Assembly: GCA_904502185.1 (NCBI GenBank)
Contig: CAJGDX010000002.1
Coordinates: 1 to 57,967, forward strand
DNA length: 57,967 nt
Source: an uncultured Bacteroidaceae bacterium
GTDB lineage: Bacteria; Bacteroidota; Bacteroidia; Bacteroidales; Bacteroidaceae
Direction of reading: 5' to 3'
Both the position numbers and the translations under genes were made by a program. Below, one piece after another: positions 32,637 through 41,485 of this stretch. The stretch's first letter is position 1; each line of letters begins with the position of its first letter. Below the pieces are notes generated by a model, which saw only the letters and a program-made list of their open reading frames with translations, did not search any database and was not told the origin of the DNA.

Positions 32637-35600
32637 TTAGAGTCGTACTTTTACTGCTTTGTTGCCAACTTTTACAATGTAGTTGCCGGCGGGAACTGCA
32701 TATTCGCCTGCGCCTCCCTTAACTACGAGTTTACCTGCAAATGTGTAGATTGCAACCTCTGCATCCTCTGCTACAATGATGTTGCCATCTTTCACTGTCA
32801 CTGCTACAGTCTCTGTTGCAGGTTCAATGTTTGTGAGGTACTGGTCGTAGCTGATGATGTTGCCGAAGTTCTTCCATACGTTTGCTGTCTTGTATGCTGC
32901 AATAGCAGCCTCTGTGGGTACAACAAGTGTTGCTGTGGGCATTGCATCTGAATCGAATGCTTTTGAACCAACAGATGCAGGTGTCTCGCTTTCGCAGATT
33001 ACACATACCAGGGGACAATCTTTGAATGCCTGACGTTCGATGGTCTTGACGCTTGCAGGGATAGTTATTCTCTCAAGTGCGTCACAGCCGCTGAATGCAT
33101 AGTTGCCGATTGCAGTAACGTTGTTGCCGATGACTGCTTTTGTCAACTGCTTGTTCTGATAGAATACGTAGTTGGCAATTTCTGTTGCGCTTTCGGGGAG
33201 AATGATTGTCTGTGCCTTCATTCCGGCAAAGAGTCTTACGCCTACGATGTCATCCTCTGTCAGGAAGTCGCTGTAGTAGTTACCGGGACCTGCTGCGATG
33301 TGTGCCTGGCTCATGTCGAGAACTTTCAGCTTAAGGCTGTCGCGCAAGTAGATGATGTCCTTACCGCAGATGCGACCACCGAGTGTGAGGACTGTCAGTG
33401 TGTCTTGTGCTACATCTGAAATGATTTCGTGCAATGTACCTGTCTGACGTACGGTGTATGAGTTGAATCCAGGTACAGACTTGTAGAAGTCGAAGTTCAC
33501 AATCTGCTGTGCAACAACGTTGTTGTTGTATTTGAGTGTGAGTTTTGCTGATGACTGAGAGTCGGTGTACTTGTCGCTGATGTTGAGGTAGAGCATCATT
33601 GTGCTGTCAACAGCATTTGATTTAAGAAGGTAGTTCTGTGTGCTGTTTCCTGACTCGCCCAACTGAATCTGTGCATTCTCAGCAAGCTCAAGGGTCTCTA
33701 CTGAAATTTCAACGGGCATTCTTTCGTACAAGGGGTTGTTGATGCGTATGGGGAATGCCATGCGGCTCTTCTCTTCGTCGAACTTGTATGTTACAACTAT
33801 TGCAGAGTCTTTGAGGATATTGCCTTCGCCGTAGAACGCAGGTTTCTGGTTTGCTCTCCAGGTTGCAATCTGCTTCAGGTCAACGGTGTTGGCATTTACA
33901 ATTTCACCTGTATTGCCATCGATAAGCATTACAATGAGGGTAGTGTTGTTTGTCTTGTCGATTGATGCAGGAATGGGAATCTCGTTCTCGTAGATGTACT
34001 CTGTGTCGGGCTCGATTGTTGAAGGTACACAGTTTTCGAAACCATCCTTGTTGGGGTACATGCCTCTTGCAATGCTGTTGTATGTTGTACCGTCGATTTT
34101 CACTTCGTCCTCGGTGTATACGAATGCCATTCTGTAGTTGGCATTTGTGTCTGCATTGGGGAACTCGGTGTATACGGTTACAGCCATTGTGCTGTCTGAT
34201 GAGTACATCGCGTCGATGTCAATCATTGCAGGTGATACCTTGTTGTAGTTTCTGAGGTATGCGTTTGTAACCTGTTTCTGTGACATTGTACCTGTGAAGG
34301 TGTCGCAACGGTTGAAGAGGATTCCTTCAATCTTGCTGAGTCCGGGAAGGTGGCTTTCTGCCTCTTCTTCAGTGTCAGCTGTTGCAATACATATCATACT
34401 GTCGCCAATTTTGCCGTCTACGTCAAGAGCTTTCAAAGCACTGATTGTTGACTTGGTCTTTGGGTTGTGGTCGCCGTAACCAATTTCGAGAACAATGCGA
34501 CGTGTGGGGTCAGAGGGAGTGAAACGACCTATGGGGTGGATGTGACGATAGAAGTACATGCTCAATCCGTAAGGTGCTGTGGGGTTGGGAGCTACTTCGT
34601 AGTATCCGTTGCTACCACCATTCCAACCGAGGTTGAAGTGGAAGAGTCCGTTGAGGTCGTAACCATCGATGATGTATGAGTGAGCAGCGCTCTCGCCTGA
34701 ACCTGCAGCCCAGATAACTCGGCCTGAACTGAGCTCGTCAGCGAACATTGCGCGATAAGCGTCCCAACCTTTGGTCTTGTAGTTATTGTAGCTGTCACTG
34801 ATCCAGTCATTTGCATAACCGAAGTGGGTTACCAATCCTGCGGGACGAAGAGCTGCACCTGTTCCGCCAAGACCGTAACTTGCTTGGTTAGAAATACCGC
34901 AGTGGAGCATCAGGCGTGCAACCACAGAGTCCTGATGGGCTGTGGTGCTGAATGTGAGGCTCTCGTAACGGGGGAGCATGTTGTCCCAATCGTATGCGGG
35001 CTCTTTGTCATAGTCGATACTCATCTCCATTGAGTCGTATGTCTTGGTGTTGTTGTCGTTGTTGAAGACGGTCTCGTAACTGAATGTGTATGTTTTCTGT
35101 CCATTAGGACGTATGGGCCATTTCCAGTAACGCATGAGCATTGCCATAGCGGTGTTGGTACATCCTGTTGCGGGGTAGTCGGTCTTCACGCTTTTCTTAC
35201 CGCCCTGGATGGTTGTCTCAGTGATTCTGGGGCAGAGGATGTTGTAGGGTCTTCCCTGGTTGTACTTGATTTCACCGAGCAGGGGCGCTACGTTATGACG
35301 ACGTGTAAAGCCGCTGGCTTTGAATGATTTTGCAGCAGCTTTCTTCTCGGCCATAGATTTCTCGGGATAGTCGGCAGCCATGACAGCAGCTTCGGCATAC
35401 GCGCCGAGGATGAATTTTGCTGCGGGAGGCATGTCGTCTACGTCGAAACAATCTTCGTTTGAATAGGCTAGAATGTCACTCATGGCCTCCTGTCCTCCAA
35501 CAATGACAAATCCACCTTTCTGGGTGTCGTTAAAGATGTAGTAGGGTGTGATTTCGCCAGCCTTTTCCGTGCGTACTTTGTTGATTTTTGCTGACTTGGT

Positions 35601-35735
35601 TATGTTGAAGTCATAACCGTTGTTTTGCATGAAGGCATTGGCAATTGCCCTCGCTTCTGCTTCCGTTCTTTGTTGCGCTGATGCGTGGAGTATGGCTCCT
35701 GCTAACAGCAACAACGAGAGTAAAAGTTTCTTCAT
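32637..35735 (-). CDS. C10 family cysteine peptidase (streptopain-like) B
   Basis: A 1032-residue tandem paralogue of the gene at 29355-32429 with the same order: signal peptide (to about residue 20), propeptide, peptidase domain with Cys192 (ATGCTNTAMAML) and His352 (SAAHSYIIDGYD), beta regions, BspA-like repeats and a sorting-like C terminus ending KVGNKAVKVRL. Both catalytic residues are kept, so it should be active. The last 80 or so residues are almost identical between copies while the middle has drifted. It has a separate promoter (35795-35802) and terminator, so the pair is not one operon. Confidence 0.88.
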   Translation of the reverse strand: MKKLLLSLLLLAGAILHASAQQRTEAEARAIANAFMQNNGYDFNITKSAKINKVRTEKAGEITPYYIFNDTQKGGFVIVGGQEAMSDILAYSNEDCFDVDDMPPAAKFILGAYAEAAVMAADYPEKSMAEKKAAAKSFKASGFTRRHNVAPLLGEIKYNQGRPYNILCPRITETTIQGGKKSVKTDYPATGCTNTAMAMLMRYWKWPIRPNGQKTYTFSYETVFNNDNNTKTYDSMEMSIDYDKEPAYDWDNMLPRYESLTFSTTAHQDSVVARLMLHCGISNQASYGLGGTGAALRPAGLVTHFGYANDWISDSYNNYKTKGWDAYRAMFADELSSGRVIWAAGSGESAAHSYIIDGYDLNGLFHFNLGWNGGSNGYYEVAPNPTAPYGLSMYFYRHIHPIGRFTPSDPTRRIVLEIGYGDHNPKTKSTISALKALDVDGKIGDSMICIATADTEEEAESHLPGLSKIEGILFNRCDTFTGTMSQKQVTNAYLRNYNKVSPAMIDIDAMYSSDSTMAVTVYTEFPNADTNANYRMAFVYTEDEVKIDGTTYNSIARGMYPNKDGFENCVPSTIEPDTEYIYENEIPIPASIDKTNNTTLIVMLIDGNTGEIVNANTVDLKQIATWRANQKPAFYGEGNILKDSAIVVTYKFDEEKSRMAFPIRINNPLYERMPVEISVETLELAENAQIQLGESGNSTQNYLLKSNAVDSTMMLYLNISDKYTDSQSSAKLTLKYNNNVVAQQIVNFDFYKSVPGFNSYTVRQTGTLHEIISDVAQDTLTVLTLGGRICGKDIIYLRDSLKLKVLDMSQAHIAAGPGNYYSDFLTEDDIVGVRLFAGMKAQTIILPESATEIANYVFYQNKQLTKAVIGNNVTAIGNYAFSGCDALERITIPASVKTIERQAFKDCPLVCVICESETPASVGSKAFDSDAMPTATLVVPTEAAIAAYKTANVWKNFGNIISYDQYLTNIEPATETVAVTVKDGNIIVAEDAEVAIYTFAGKLVVKGGAGEYAVPAGNYIVKVGNKAVKVRL

Positions 35736-35794
35736 AAATATTGGTTTTGATTAATATTATTTTAGGCTTTTGTGTTCAATTAAAACCCTAGTGG

Positions 35795-35802
35795 CAAATG
35801 TA
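35795..35802 (-). promoter_or_regulatory. Promoter -7 box for C10 peptidase B
   Basis: TACATTTG on the minus strand, a perfect TAnnTTTG match, 60 bases before the start. Confidence 0.55.
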
Positions 35803-35890
35803 TGATTTTATTTTGATTTTTTGTTATGTTTTTTGATTTATTTTTCGCTGTTTCGACGATTTGTTGAAATGGGTCCTTTTTTTTGTGGAT

Positions 35891-36349
35891 TTATGGCGTT
35901 AAAATTGTTTCGTAGTCGGGAATTTCCTGAAGGAATGTGTAGCTGTTTGCTGCATAGTCCATTTTGCAGCAGTAGTGTTTCATGCCGTTGCTGACAATGA
36001 GGTAATCGACTTTCAGCACTAGATTGTATCTTGCGATTTGTGCGAACACATTCTGGTCGATTTTTATATTGGGTGCTTTGTATTCGACAATTGCACGTGG
36101 ACTCAGGCTCTTGTCGTACACAACGGTGTCGCATCTCAGTTTTATGTTGTTGAGATTTATTGCGGTTTCGTTTACCATCAGCGAGGATGGGTAACCTTTG
36201 TGGTTTATCAGGTAGTTTACAAAGTTCTGACGTACCCACTCTTCGGGTGTTAATGCAACATATGCGCGACGGAGTTTGTCGAATATGCGTGTTTTTCCAT
36301 CTTCGGTTGAGATTTTTGCATCGTATGGGGGGAGATTTAATGATTTCAT
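35891..36349 (-). CDS. Solitary HsdR N-terminal-domain protein
   Basis: A 152-residue protein resembling the type I restriction enzyme R-subunit N-terminal nuclease domain as a free-standing unit. It begins MKSLNLPPYDAKI. It has WVRQNFVNYLINHKGYP, then CDTVVYDKS and AIVEYKAPN, which match the PD-(D/E)XK core (Asp, then E-x-K) of this family at about residues 80-105. No HsdM, HsdS or helicase gene is near. Such single-domain proteins are common in Bacteroidetes and often sit beside holA, as here in divergent orientation; their role is unknown, so a restriction function should not be assumed. The upstream extension to 36397 crosses the promoter. Confidence 0.78.
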   Translation of the reverse strand: MKSLNLPPYDAKISTEDGKTRIFDKLRRAYVALTPEEWVRQNFVNYLINHKGYPSSLMVNETAINLNNIKLRCDTVVYDKSLSPRAIVEYKAPNIKIDQNVFAQIARYNLVLKVDYLIVSNGMKHYCCKMDYAANSYTFLQEIPDYETILTP

Positions 36350-36353
36350 TTTG

Positions 36354-36361
36354 TATCTTTG
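36354..36361 (+). promoter_or_regulatory. Promoter -7 box for holA
   Basis: TATCTTTG, 66 bases before the holA ATG, only 15 bases from the divergent -7 box. Confidence 0.55.
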
Positions 36362-36376
36362 CAAATGTTGGTTTTG

Positions 36377-36384
36377 CAAAGTTA
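36377..36384 (-). promoter_or_regulatory. Promoter -7 box for HsdR-N gene
   Basis: TAACTTTG on the minus strand, 27 bases before the ATG. It interleaves with the holA promoter. Confidence 0.55.
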
Positions 36385-36427
36385 CTTTATTTTGCAAAAT
36401 TTATTTTGAATTTTATCAGTTTTATTT

Positions 36428-37441
36428 ATGGCCAAACATACATACGAGTCTGTTTTTTCGGAACTTAAAAAAGGGGTATTCCGACCTGTGTATTATTTCA
36501 TGGGTGAGGAGTCGTACTATATTGACAAATTAACAGATTACATTGCCGAAAATGCGCTTAGCGAAGAGGAGAAAGGATTTAACCAGACTCTTTTTTATGG
36601 CTTGGATACAACGGTAGATACAATCATAAATGCAGCGAGGAGTTTCCCGATGATGTCCGAACGTCAGGTAATCATTGTCAAGGAGGCTCAGCTCTTAAAG
36701 AATATTGAAAATCTGACGCCATATCTTAAACATCCTCAACCAACTACGGTGCTTGTTTTTGCCCACAAGAATGGTTCTCTCGATAAGCGTAAAAAGATTG
36801 CTGCCGAACTGGAGCGTGTCGGTGTGGTTCTTGAATTCAAGAAGGTTAAGGAAGAGCATCTTCCGGTTTTTGTGAACAATTACCTGCGTGGCAAGGGACT
36901 GGTTGCTGATGCCAAGTGTGTGTCACTGTTGTGCGAGTCGGTTGGTTCGGACCTTAACAGACTTGCAGGAGAAATTGATAAATTGTCGCTGTCGTTGCCT
37001 GAGGGAAATGTCGTTATCACTCCTGAACTGGTGGAGGAGAATATTGGCATCAGCAAAGAGTATAACAACTTTGAGCTTCAGAATGCTCTAGTTGTAAAAG
37101 ATGTCTATAAGGCAAATAAAATTGTAAATTATTTTGCAAGTAATCCCAAGAAAAATCCGATTCAGTTGACACTGGCTATTTTGTTCGGATTTTTCTCAAA
37201 TGTAATGATGGCATATTATGCACCGGACAAGAGTGAAAGGGGAGTTGCTGCTTTTCTTGGATTGAAGTCCACCTGGGGTGTTGGCGACTACCTTGTAGCT
37301 ATGAAAAATTATAGGGCCACGCATGTCATGGAGATTTTGCATAGAATTCGTTTGGCAGATGCAAAATCGAAGGGTGCTGATGGTGCAGCTGTTCCTGATG
37401 GGGAACTGATGAGAGAGTTGCTCTTTTTTATCTTGCATTGA
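36428..37441 (+). CDS. holA: DNA polymerase III subunit delta
   Basis: A 337-residue clamp-loader subunit that opens the beta sliding clamp during replication. The family layout is recognisable: N-terminal PVYYFMGEESYYIDKL, the MMSERQVIIVKEAQLL strand-turn (about residues 75-92) that includes the clamp-contacting region, a middle domain with SVGSDLNRLAGEIDKL, and the C-terminal collar domain with FELQNALVVKDVYKA. It is transcribed alone, divergently from the HsdR-N gene, and ends at a strong terminator. Confidence 0.92.
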   Translation: MAKHTYESVFSELKKGVFRPVYYFMGEESYYIDKLTDYIAENALSEEEKGFNQTLFYGLDTTVDTIINAARSFPMMSERQVIIVKEAQLLKNIENLTPYLKHPQPTTVLVFAHKNGSLDKRKKIAAELERVGVVLEFKKVKEEHLPVFVNNYLRGKGLVADAKCVSLLCESVGSDLNRLAGEIDKLSLSLPEGNVVITPELVEENIGISKEYNNFELQNALVVKDVYKANKIVNYFASNPKKNPIQLTLAILFGFFSNVMMAYYAPDKSERGVAAFLGLKSTWGVGDYLVAMKNYRATHVMEILHRIRLADAKSKGADGAAVPDGELMRELLFFILH

Positions 37442-37459
37442 TTAATATAGCATAAATTT

Positions 37460-37496
37460 GGCTGTGCTTCCGTTTTTTCGGAAGTGCAGCCTTTTT
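37460..37496 (+). terminator. Terminator after holA
   Basis: A 13-pair stem with two G-U pairs (37460-37472 with 37479-37491), followed by TTTTT. Confidence 0.8.
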
Positions 37497-38127
37497 CATT
37501 TCTATTTTGCTTTTGTTTTTCTAGTTTATCTGATATTTAAGTAATTAAATACTGTGCTAATTCTTTGTTATTTAATTGCTTATGTACTTTATCGCTTTCT
37601 GAGAATTGAAAATTTGATTATTTCTTGTTATCAGTAGGGGAATATGGCTCAGAATTCAATTCTTAAACTCTTCTTTTTAGGATTTTATTAAATTTGGTGA
37701 CATTATTACAAATGTATATAATGTTAATATCATGTTTATGTGGTAGGGTAGTGTGTTATTCTTGTATACTGCATAAAAATGTAAATCCGCAAGCTTTTCA
37801 GCCCAATTATTGTATATTTTATATGCAATAAATATTCATTTGTCTTATATACTGATTAATGTGTTGTAAATCAAATATGTGGGTGTCTTTTTGTGAAGTT
37901 GTGAATTAAGTATTGTGGCAAGTAACAGTCATTGTTGTGTATAATTAAGAAACAAAGGGTGTTTATGTTGAAATAATTGGTTGTTAATGAATTTATTTCA
38001 TGTAATTATTAAAGTAGATTTTAAACTGGGGTTGTTGAATTAATAAAGAATTATCGCTTTTCACATAATTCAATACGCCTAAACATTTGTTTATTCGACC
38101 TATATACAAAAGTTTCTGCAAAATACA
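37497..38127. other. Long AT-rich gap, no gene seen
   Basis: About 630 bases between the holA terminator and the XRE promoter with no ORF of note, strongly AT-rich. Several TTTG and TAT motifs occur, as expected by chance at this composition. A small RNA or a decayed gene cannot be excluded. Confidence 0.5.
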
Positions 38128-38159
38128 TTTGTTTGTTCTGAATTTTATCGTTACATTTG
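38128..38159 (+). promoter_or_regulatory. Promoter for XRE regulator
   Basis: -33 TTTG (38128-38131), 20 bases, -7 TACATTTG (38152-38159), 34 bases before the start. Confidence 0.65.
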
Positions 38160-38192
38160 TATAGTTAATTTGTAAACTAATAATGTAAAGAG

Positions 38193-38768
38193 ATGAGTGA
38201 CCGCGATAGAATTGAATATTTGATGAATTTACATCAGTTGACTCCTTCGCAATTTGCGGACAGAACCGGAATTCAGCGTGCTTCGGTATCGCATATTTTG
38301 GGCAATAGAAATAAGCCGAGTCTTGAGATTATGCTTAAGATTTACCGTGCCTTTCCAGGAGTCAGTTTAGAGTGGCTGGTTGCCGGTGATGGTGAGTTGC
38401 CTTCGGTTGATGTTGAAGCCGAAAGTGCTGATAGCGAAGATGATGTTGTTGTAACAGAGACTCCTCATGTGGTTGCGCCTTCACTTTTTCCTTCATTTAT
38501 GGAGGATGAGATACCCGTTAAAAATAGTGTAGTGGCAACTCAGGAGGTAAATAATAAAAAGGAGGAGCCAAAAGAGAAAATTACAAATGTTTCGGTTTCG
38601 GTGGATACTGCCCCTGAGGCGGCTAAGAAGGAAACTGTTGCTCCGGAACCTGCGGAGCCTGCTGCGCAACTCTCTTTAAAGGTTGGTGGCGACAGACGGG
38701 TTAAGGAGATAAAAGTTTTTTACGATAATGGTACATATGAGACTTTTTTGCCCGAAAAGTCTTGCTAA
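38193..38768 (+). CDS. XRE-family helix-turn-helix protein
   Basis: A 191-residue protein. Residues 5-60 form a Cro/CI-type helix-turn-helix (LTPSQFADRTGIQRASVSHIL, followed by GNRNKPSLEIMLKI). Then comes SLEWLVAGDGELP, common in Bacteroidetes XRE proteins. The next 100 residues are a low-complexity acidic and Pro/Glu/Ala/Lys linker. A short conserved-looking end, RRVKEIKVFYDNGTYETFLP, closes the protein. It probably binds DNA as a dimer. It lies 60 bases upstream of pyrK, but pyrK has its own promoter-like boxes, so a link to pyrimidine control is only positional. Confidence 0.85.
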   Translation: MSDRDRIEYLMNLHQLTPSQFADRTGIQRASVSHILGNRNKPSLEIMLKIYRAFPGVSLEWLVAGDGELPSVDVEAESADSEDDVVVTETPHVVAPSLFPSFMEDEIPVKNSVVATQEVNNKKEEPKEKITNVSVSVDTAPEAAKKETVAPEPAEPAAQLSLKVGGDRRVKEIKVFYDNGTYETFLPEKSC

Positions 38769-38794
38769 TATTAAATGCTTTGTGCTATCTTCGC
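38763..38794 (+). promoter_or_regulatory. Candidate promoter for pyrK-pyrD
   Basis: TTG (38763-38765, within the end of the XRE gene), 21 bases, then TATCTTCG (38787-38794), 34 bases before the pyrK ATG. Confidence 0.5.
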
Positions 38795-38828
38795 AACCAA
38801 TGAATGTATTTTATAATTTATTAGGAAT

Positions 38829-39596
38829 ATGAAGAAGTATTTGTCCGATTTGACAGTAAAATGTGTGCAGCAGGTGAATGCCACATGTGTACTGTTGGTT
38901 ATGACAGACGACAAGCCTCTTCCCGCTTGTAAGCCCGGTCAGTTCGCTGAATTGCGTATAGACGATACTCAGGGTATTATTTTAAGAAGACCTATTTCCA
39001 TCCACTACATCGATGTAGAGAAAAATGAGATTGGTTTCCTTGTTCAAGTGGTTGGTGAGGGTACTGCAAAGCTTGCCGCTGTTAAAGAAGGAGATAAGGT
39101 AAATACCCTTTTCCCCTTGGGTAATGGATTCGGCATCGATGGTGTCGAAGGTAAAAAGCTGCTGCTTGTTGGTGGTGGCGTTGGTAGCGCTCCTCTTTAT
39201 CATTTGGGCGCAGAGCTTAAAAAGATGGGTGGTGATGTGACATTCCTCATCGGTGCGCGCAAAAAGGAGGATTTGTACAGAAGGGCTGAATTTGAGGCTG
39301 TTTCGCGTGTAGAATATACAACAGAGGATGGTTCGCTCGGTGAAAAGGGTTTTGTAACCAATCACTCGGTGCTTAACGAAAAATTTGACAAGATATACAC
39401 TTGTGGTCCTAAACCTATGATGATGGCTGTTGCCGGCTATGCTAAACAGAATGATATTGCCTGTGAGGTTTCTCTGGAGAACAAGATGGCATGCGGACTT
39501 GGTGCCTGCCTTTGTTGTGTAGAGGATACCAAAGAGGGACATCGTTGTGTTTGTACTGAGGGTCCTGTATTTTCAATAGATGAACTGAAATGGTAA
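38829..39596 (+). CDS. pyrK: Dihydroorotate dehydrogenase electron-transfer subunit
   Basis: A 255-residue FAD and [2Fe-2S] protein that passes electrons from PyrD to NAD+ in class 1B dihydroorotate dehydrogenase. The FAD domain shows ILRRPISIHYID (RxxS type, about residues 53-64), the NAD domain LLLVGGGVGSAPLYHL and CGPKPMM, and the C-terminal iron-sulfur cluster has CGLGACLCC plus a later Cys (about residues 222-242). Its end overlaps pyrD by seven bases, so the two subunits are coupled. Related sulfhydrogenase subunits are the alternative, ruled out by pyrD. Confidence 0.95.
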   Translation: MKKYLSDLTVKCVQQVNATCVLLVMTDDKPLPACKPGQFAELRIDDTQGIILRRPISIHYIDVEKNEIGFLVQVVGEGTAKLAAVKEGDKVNTLFPLGNGFGIDGVEGKKLLLVGGGVGSAPLYHLGAELKKMGGDVTFLIGARKKEDLYRRAEFEAVSRVEYTTEDGSLGEKGFVTNHSVLNEKFDKIYTCGPKPMMMAVAGYAKQNDIACEVSLENKMACGLGACLCCVEDTKEGHRCVCTEGPVFSIDELKW

Positions 39597-40501
39597 AGAC
39601 AGATGTAAAAATAGGTGGTCTGCACCTTAAAAATCCGGTGATGACCGCGTCGGGAACTTTTGGTTACGGTCTTGAGTTCGCCGATTTTGTAGATCTTGAG
39701 AAATTGGGTGGCTTTGTTGTAAAGGGAACGACACTGAAAGCCAGAGAGGGTAATCCCTATCCTCGTAGCGCTGAGACCCCCATGGGTATGCTCAACGCTG
39801 TCGGTTTGCAGAATAAAGGTGTCGACTATTTTGCTGAGAATATCTATCCTAAACTCAAGGATTTAAATACTAATGTAATTGTAAATGTATCAGGTGCTTG
39901 CATTGAGGATTATGTGGCAACTGCCGAAAAGGTAGCTGCTCTTGATGCAATTCCCGGAATTGAGCTTAATATCTCCTGCCCCAATGTGAAACAGGGAGGT
40001 ATGGCATTTGGAGTGCAGCCCGCTTCTGCCGCAGAGGTTGTGTCGGCTGTGCGCAAGGTGTATCCTAAGACCTTGATTGTTAAGCTCTCGCCCAATGTTA
40101 CCGATATTACAGAGATAGCACGTGCCGTGGAAGGTGCCGGTGCTGACAGTGTATCGCTTATTAATACCTTGCTGGGTATGGCCATCGATTCCGAAAAAAG
40201 ACGTCCCATCCTCTCTACTGTAACAGGTGGAATGAGTGGTCCTGCGGTGAAACCCATTGCTTTACGCATGGTGTGGCAGGTTGCAAATGCCGTTAAGATA
40301 CCCGTAGTTGGAATGGGTGGTATAACAACCGGAAAGGATGCAATCGAATTTTTGCTGGCAGGAGCTTCTGCTATTGAGGTGGGAACAGCCAATTTCATGA
40401 ATCCTGCTGTTACAGGCGAAATTGTAGATTATATCGAGGATTATCTTAAACGTCATAATTTCTCATCAGTAGATGAAATTATAGGTGGATTACAATTGTA
40501 A
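39590..40501 (+). CDS. pyrD: Dihydroorotate dehydrogenase, catalytic subunit (class 1B)
   Basis: A 303-residue FMN TIM-barrel enzyme oxidising dihydroorotate to orotate, the fourth step of UMP synthesis. Recognised segments are LKNPVMTASGTFGYG, VVKGTTLKAREGNPYPR, NAVGLQNKG, the active-site loop VSGACIEDY with the Cys typical of class 1 enzymes, ELNISCPNVKQGG, and the FMN phosphate site GMGGITTGKDAIEFLLAGA. Its pairing with pyrK identifies class 1B, the NAD-linked form. Confidence 0.96.
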   Translation: MVKTDVKIGGLHLKNPVMTASGTFGYGLEFADFVDLEKLGGFVVKGTTLKAREGNPYPRSAETPMGMLNAVGLQNKGVDYFAENIYPKLKDLNTNVIVNVSGACIEDYVATAEKVAALDAIPGIELNISCPNVKQGGMAFGVQPASAAEVVSAVRKVYPKTLIVKLSPNVTDITEIARAVEGAGADSVSLINTLLGMAIDSEKRRPILSTVTGGMSGPAVKPIALRMVWQVANAVKIPVVGMGGITTGKDAIEFLLAGASAIEVGTANFMNPAVTGEIVDYIEDYLKRHNFSSVDEIIGGLQL

Positions 40502-40511
40502 CAACACTCTA

Positions 40512-40557
40512 TATACAATAAAAAAGTACCGCTTTTGCGGTACTTTTTTATTGTATA
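40512..40557. terminator. Terminator after pyrD
   Basis: A perfect 21-pair stem (40512-40532 with 40537-40557) around TTTT, with T6 in the 3' arm. The mirrored A/T runs suit both directions. Confidence 0.85.
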
Positions 40558-40658
40558 TTAATGAATTACAAGAGGTTTAATTTTGTAAACCATAGAAGCT
40601 TAGCAAAACTGAACAAATTTGCTCCAGCGTGTTTGTTATGTTTGTAAATCGATTGTAT

Positions 40659-40697
40659 AAAAAAATACATTCGCAACAAATTGATGTTACGAATGTA
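40659..40697 (-). terminator. Terminator after trmD
   Basis: A 13- to 14-base stem with one mismatch (40665-40677 with 40684-40697), followed on the minus strand by seven T. Confidence 0.78.
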
Positions 40698-40734
40698 TAT
40701 AAATTTGCAGAAAAATAGATAGTGTAAATATCTA

Positions 40735-41412
40735 TTACTTATCTAACAGGTCGGGACGGAGCAGTTTGGTACGCTCTAGCGACTGTTCGAACTCCCATTT
40801 TCGTATATTTGCCTCATGTCCTGACAGCAGAACATCGGGAACTTTCCATCCATTGTACTCTGCCGGACGTGTGTAGACAGGTGGTGCAAGCAAATTATCC
40901 TGAAAAGAGTCAGAAAGAGCCGATGTTTCATCTGATATTACCCCCGGAATTAGGCGAATAACAGCATCGCAGATTGTCATTACAGCCAATTCGCCTCCCG
41001 TCAATACATAGTCGCCAATACTTATTTCCTTAGTAATCAAATGTTCGCGGATTCTGTGGTCGACTCCCTTGTAATGTCCGCACAAGAATATGAGATTCTG
41101 GGTCATTGAAAGGGAATTTGCCATAGGCTGGTCGAATTTTGCACCGTCAGGTGATGTGTAAATCACCTCGTCGTATTCTCTTTGTGACTTAAGATGAGAA
41201 ATACAGCGGTCAATTGGCTCTATTTTCATCACCAAGCCTGCGCAGCCACCAAATGGATAGTCATCAGTCTTGTGGTGTTTGTCAGTTGTATAATCTCTTA
41301 AATTGTGTAAAACAATTTCAGCATGCCCTTTTTTTTGTGCTCTTCCGAGTATAGAGGTGCTGAAAAAGCTTTCCATCATTTCAGGAAATGTTGTCAGTAT
41401 GTCTACGCGCAT
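40735..41412 (-). CDS. trmD: tRNA (guanine-N1-)-methyltransferase
   Basis: A 225-residue SPOUT methyltransferase making m1G37, which prevents frameshifting on tRNAs including tRNA-Pro. Family marks are MRVDILTTFPEMM at the start, PFGGCAGLVMKIEPI, IFLCGHYKGVDHRI, and the trefoil-knot cofactor loop IGDYVLTGGELA (about residues 131-142), followed by SDSFQDNLLAPPVYTRP. The length is normal. It is transcribed alone here, unlike the rpsP-rimM-trmD-rplS arrangement of many bacteria. Confidence 0.97.
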   Translation of the reverse strand: MRVDILTTFPEMMESFFSTSILGRAQKKGHAEIVLHNLRDYTTDKHHKTDDYPFGGCAGLVMKIEPIDRCISHLKSQREYDEVIYTSPDGAKFDQPMANSLSMTQNLIFLCGHYKGVDHRIREHLITKEISIGDYVLTGGELAVMTICDAVIRLIPGVISDETSALSDSFQDNLLAPPVYTRPAEYNGWKVPDVLLSGHEANIRKWEFEQSLERTKLLRPDLLDK

Positions 41413-41452
41413 AATTTATTGATGGTTTTTTGTGTGATTGTTCTTTCTTCTG

Positions 41453-41485
41453 CAAATTTAGGATTTTTATTTGGTTGCCCACCAA
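41453..41485 (-). promoter_or_regulatory. Promoter for trmD
   Basis: TTG (41485-41483), about 22 bases, then TAAATTTG (41460-41453), 41 bases before the start. Confidence 0.55.

Noticed and set aside
35891..36349. Type I restriction system
   Set aside because: Only the N-terminal HsdR-like domain is present; no motor, methylase or specificity gene is nearby.
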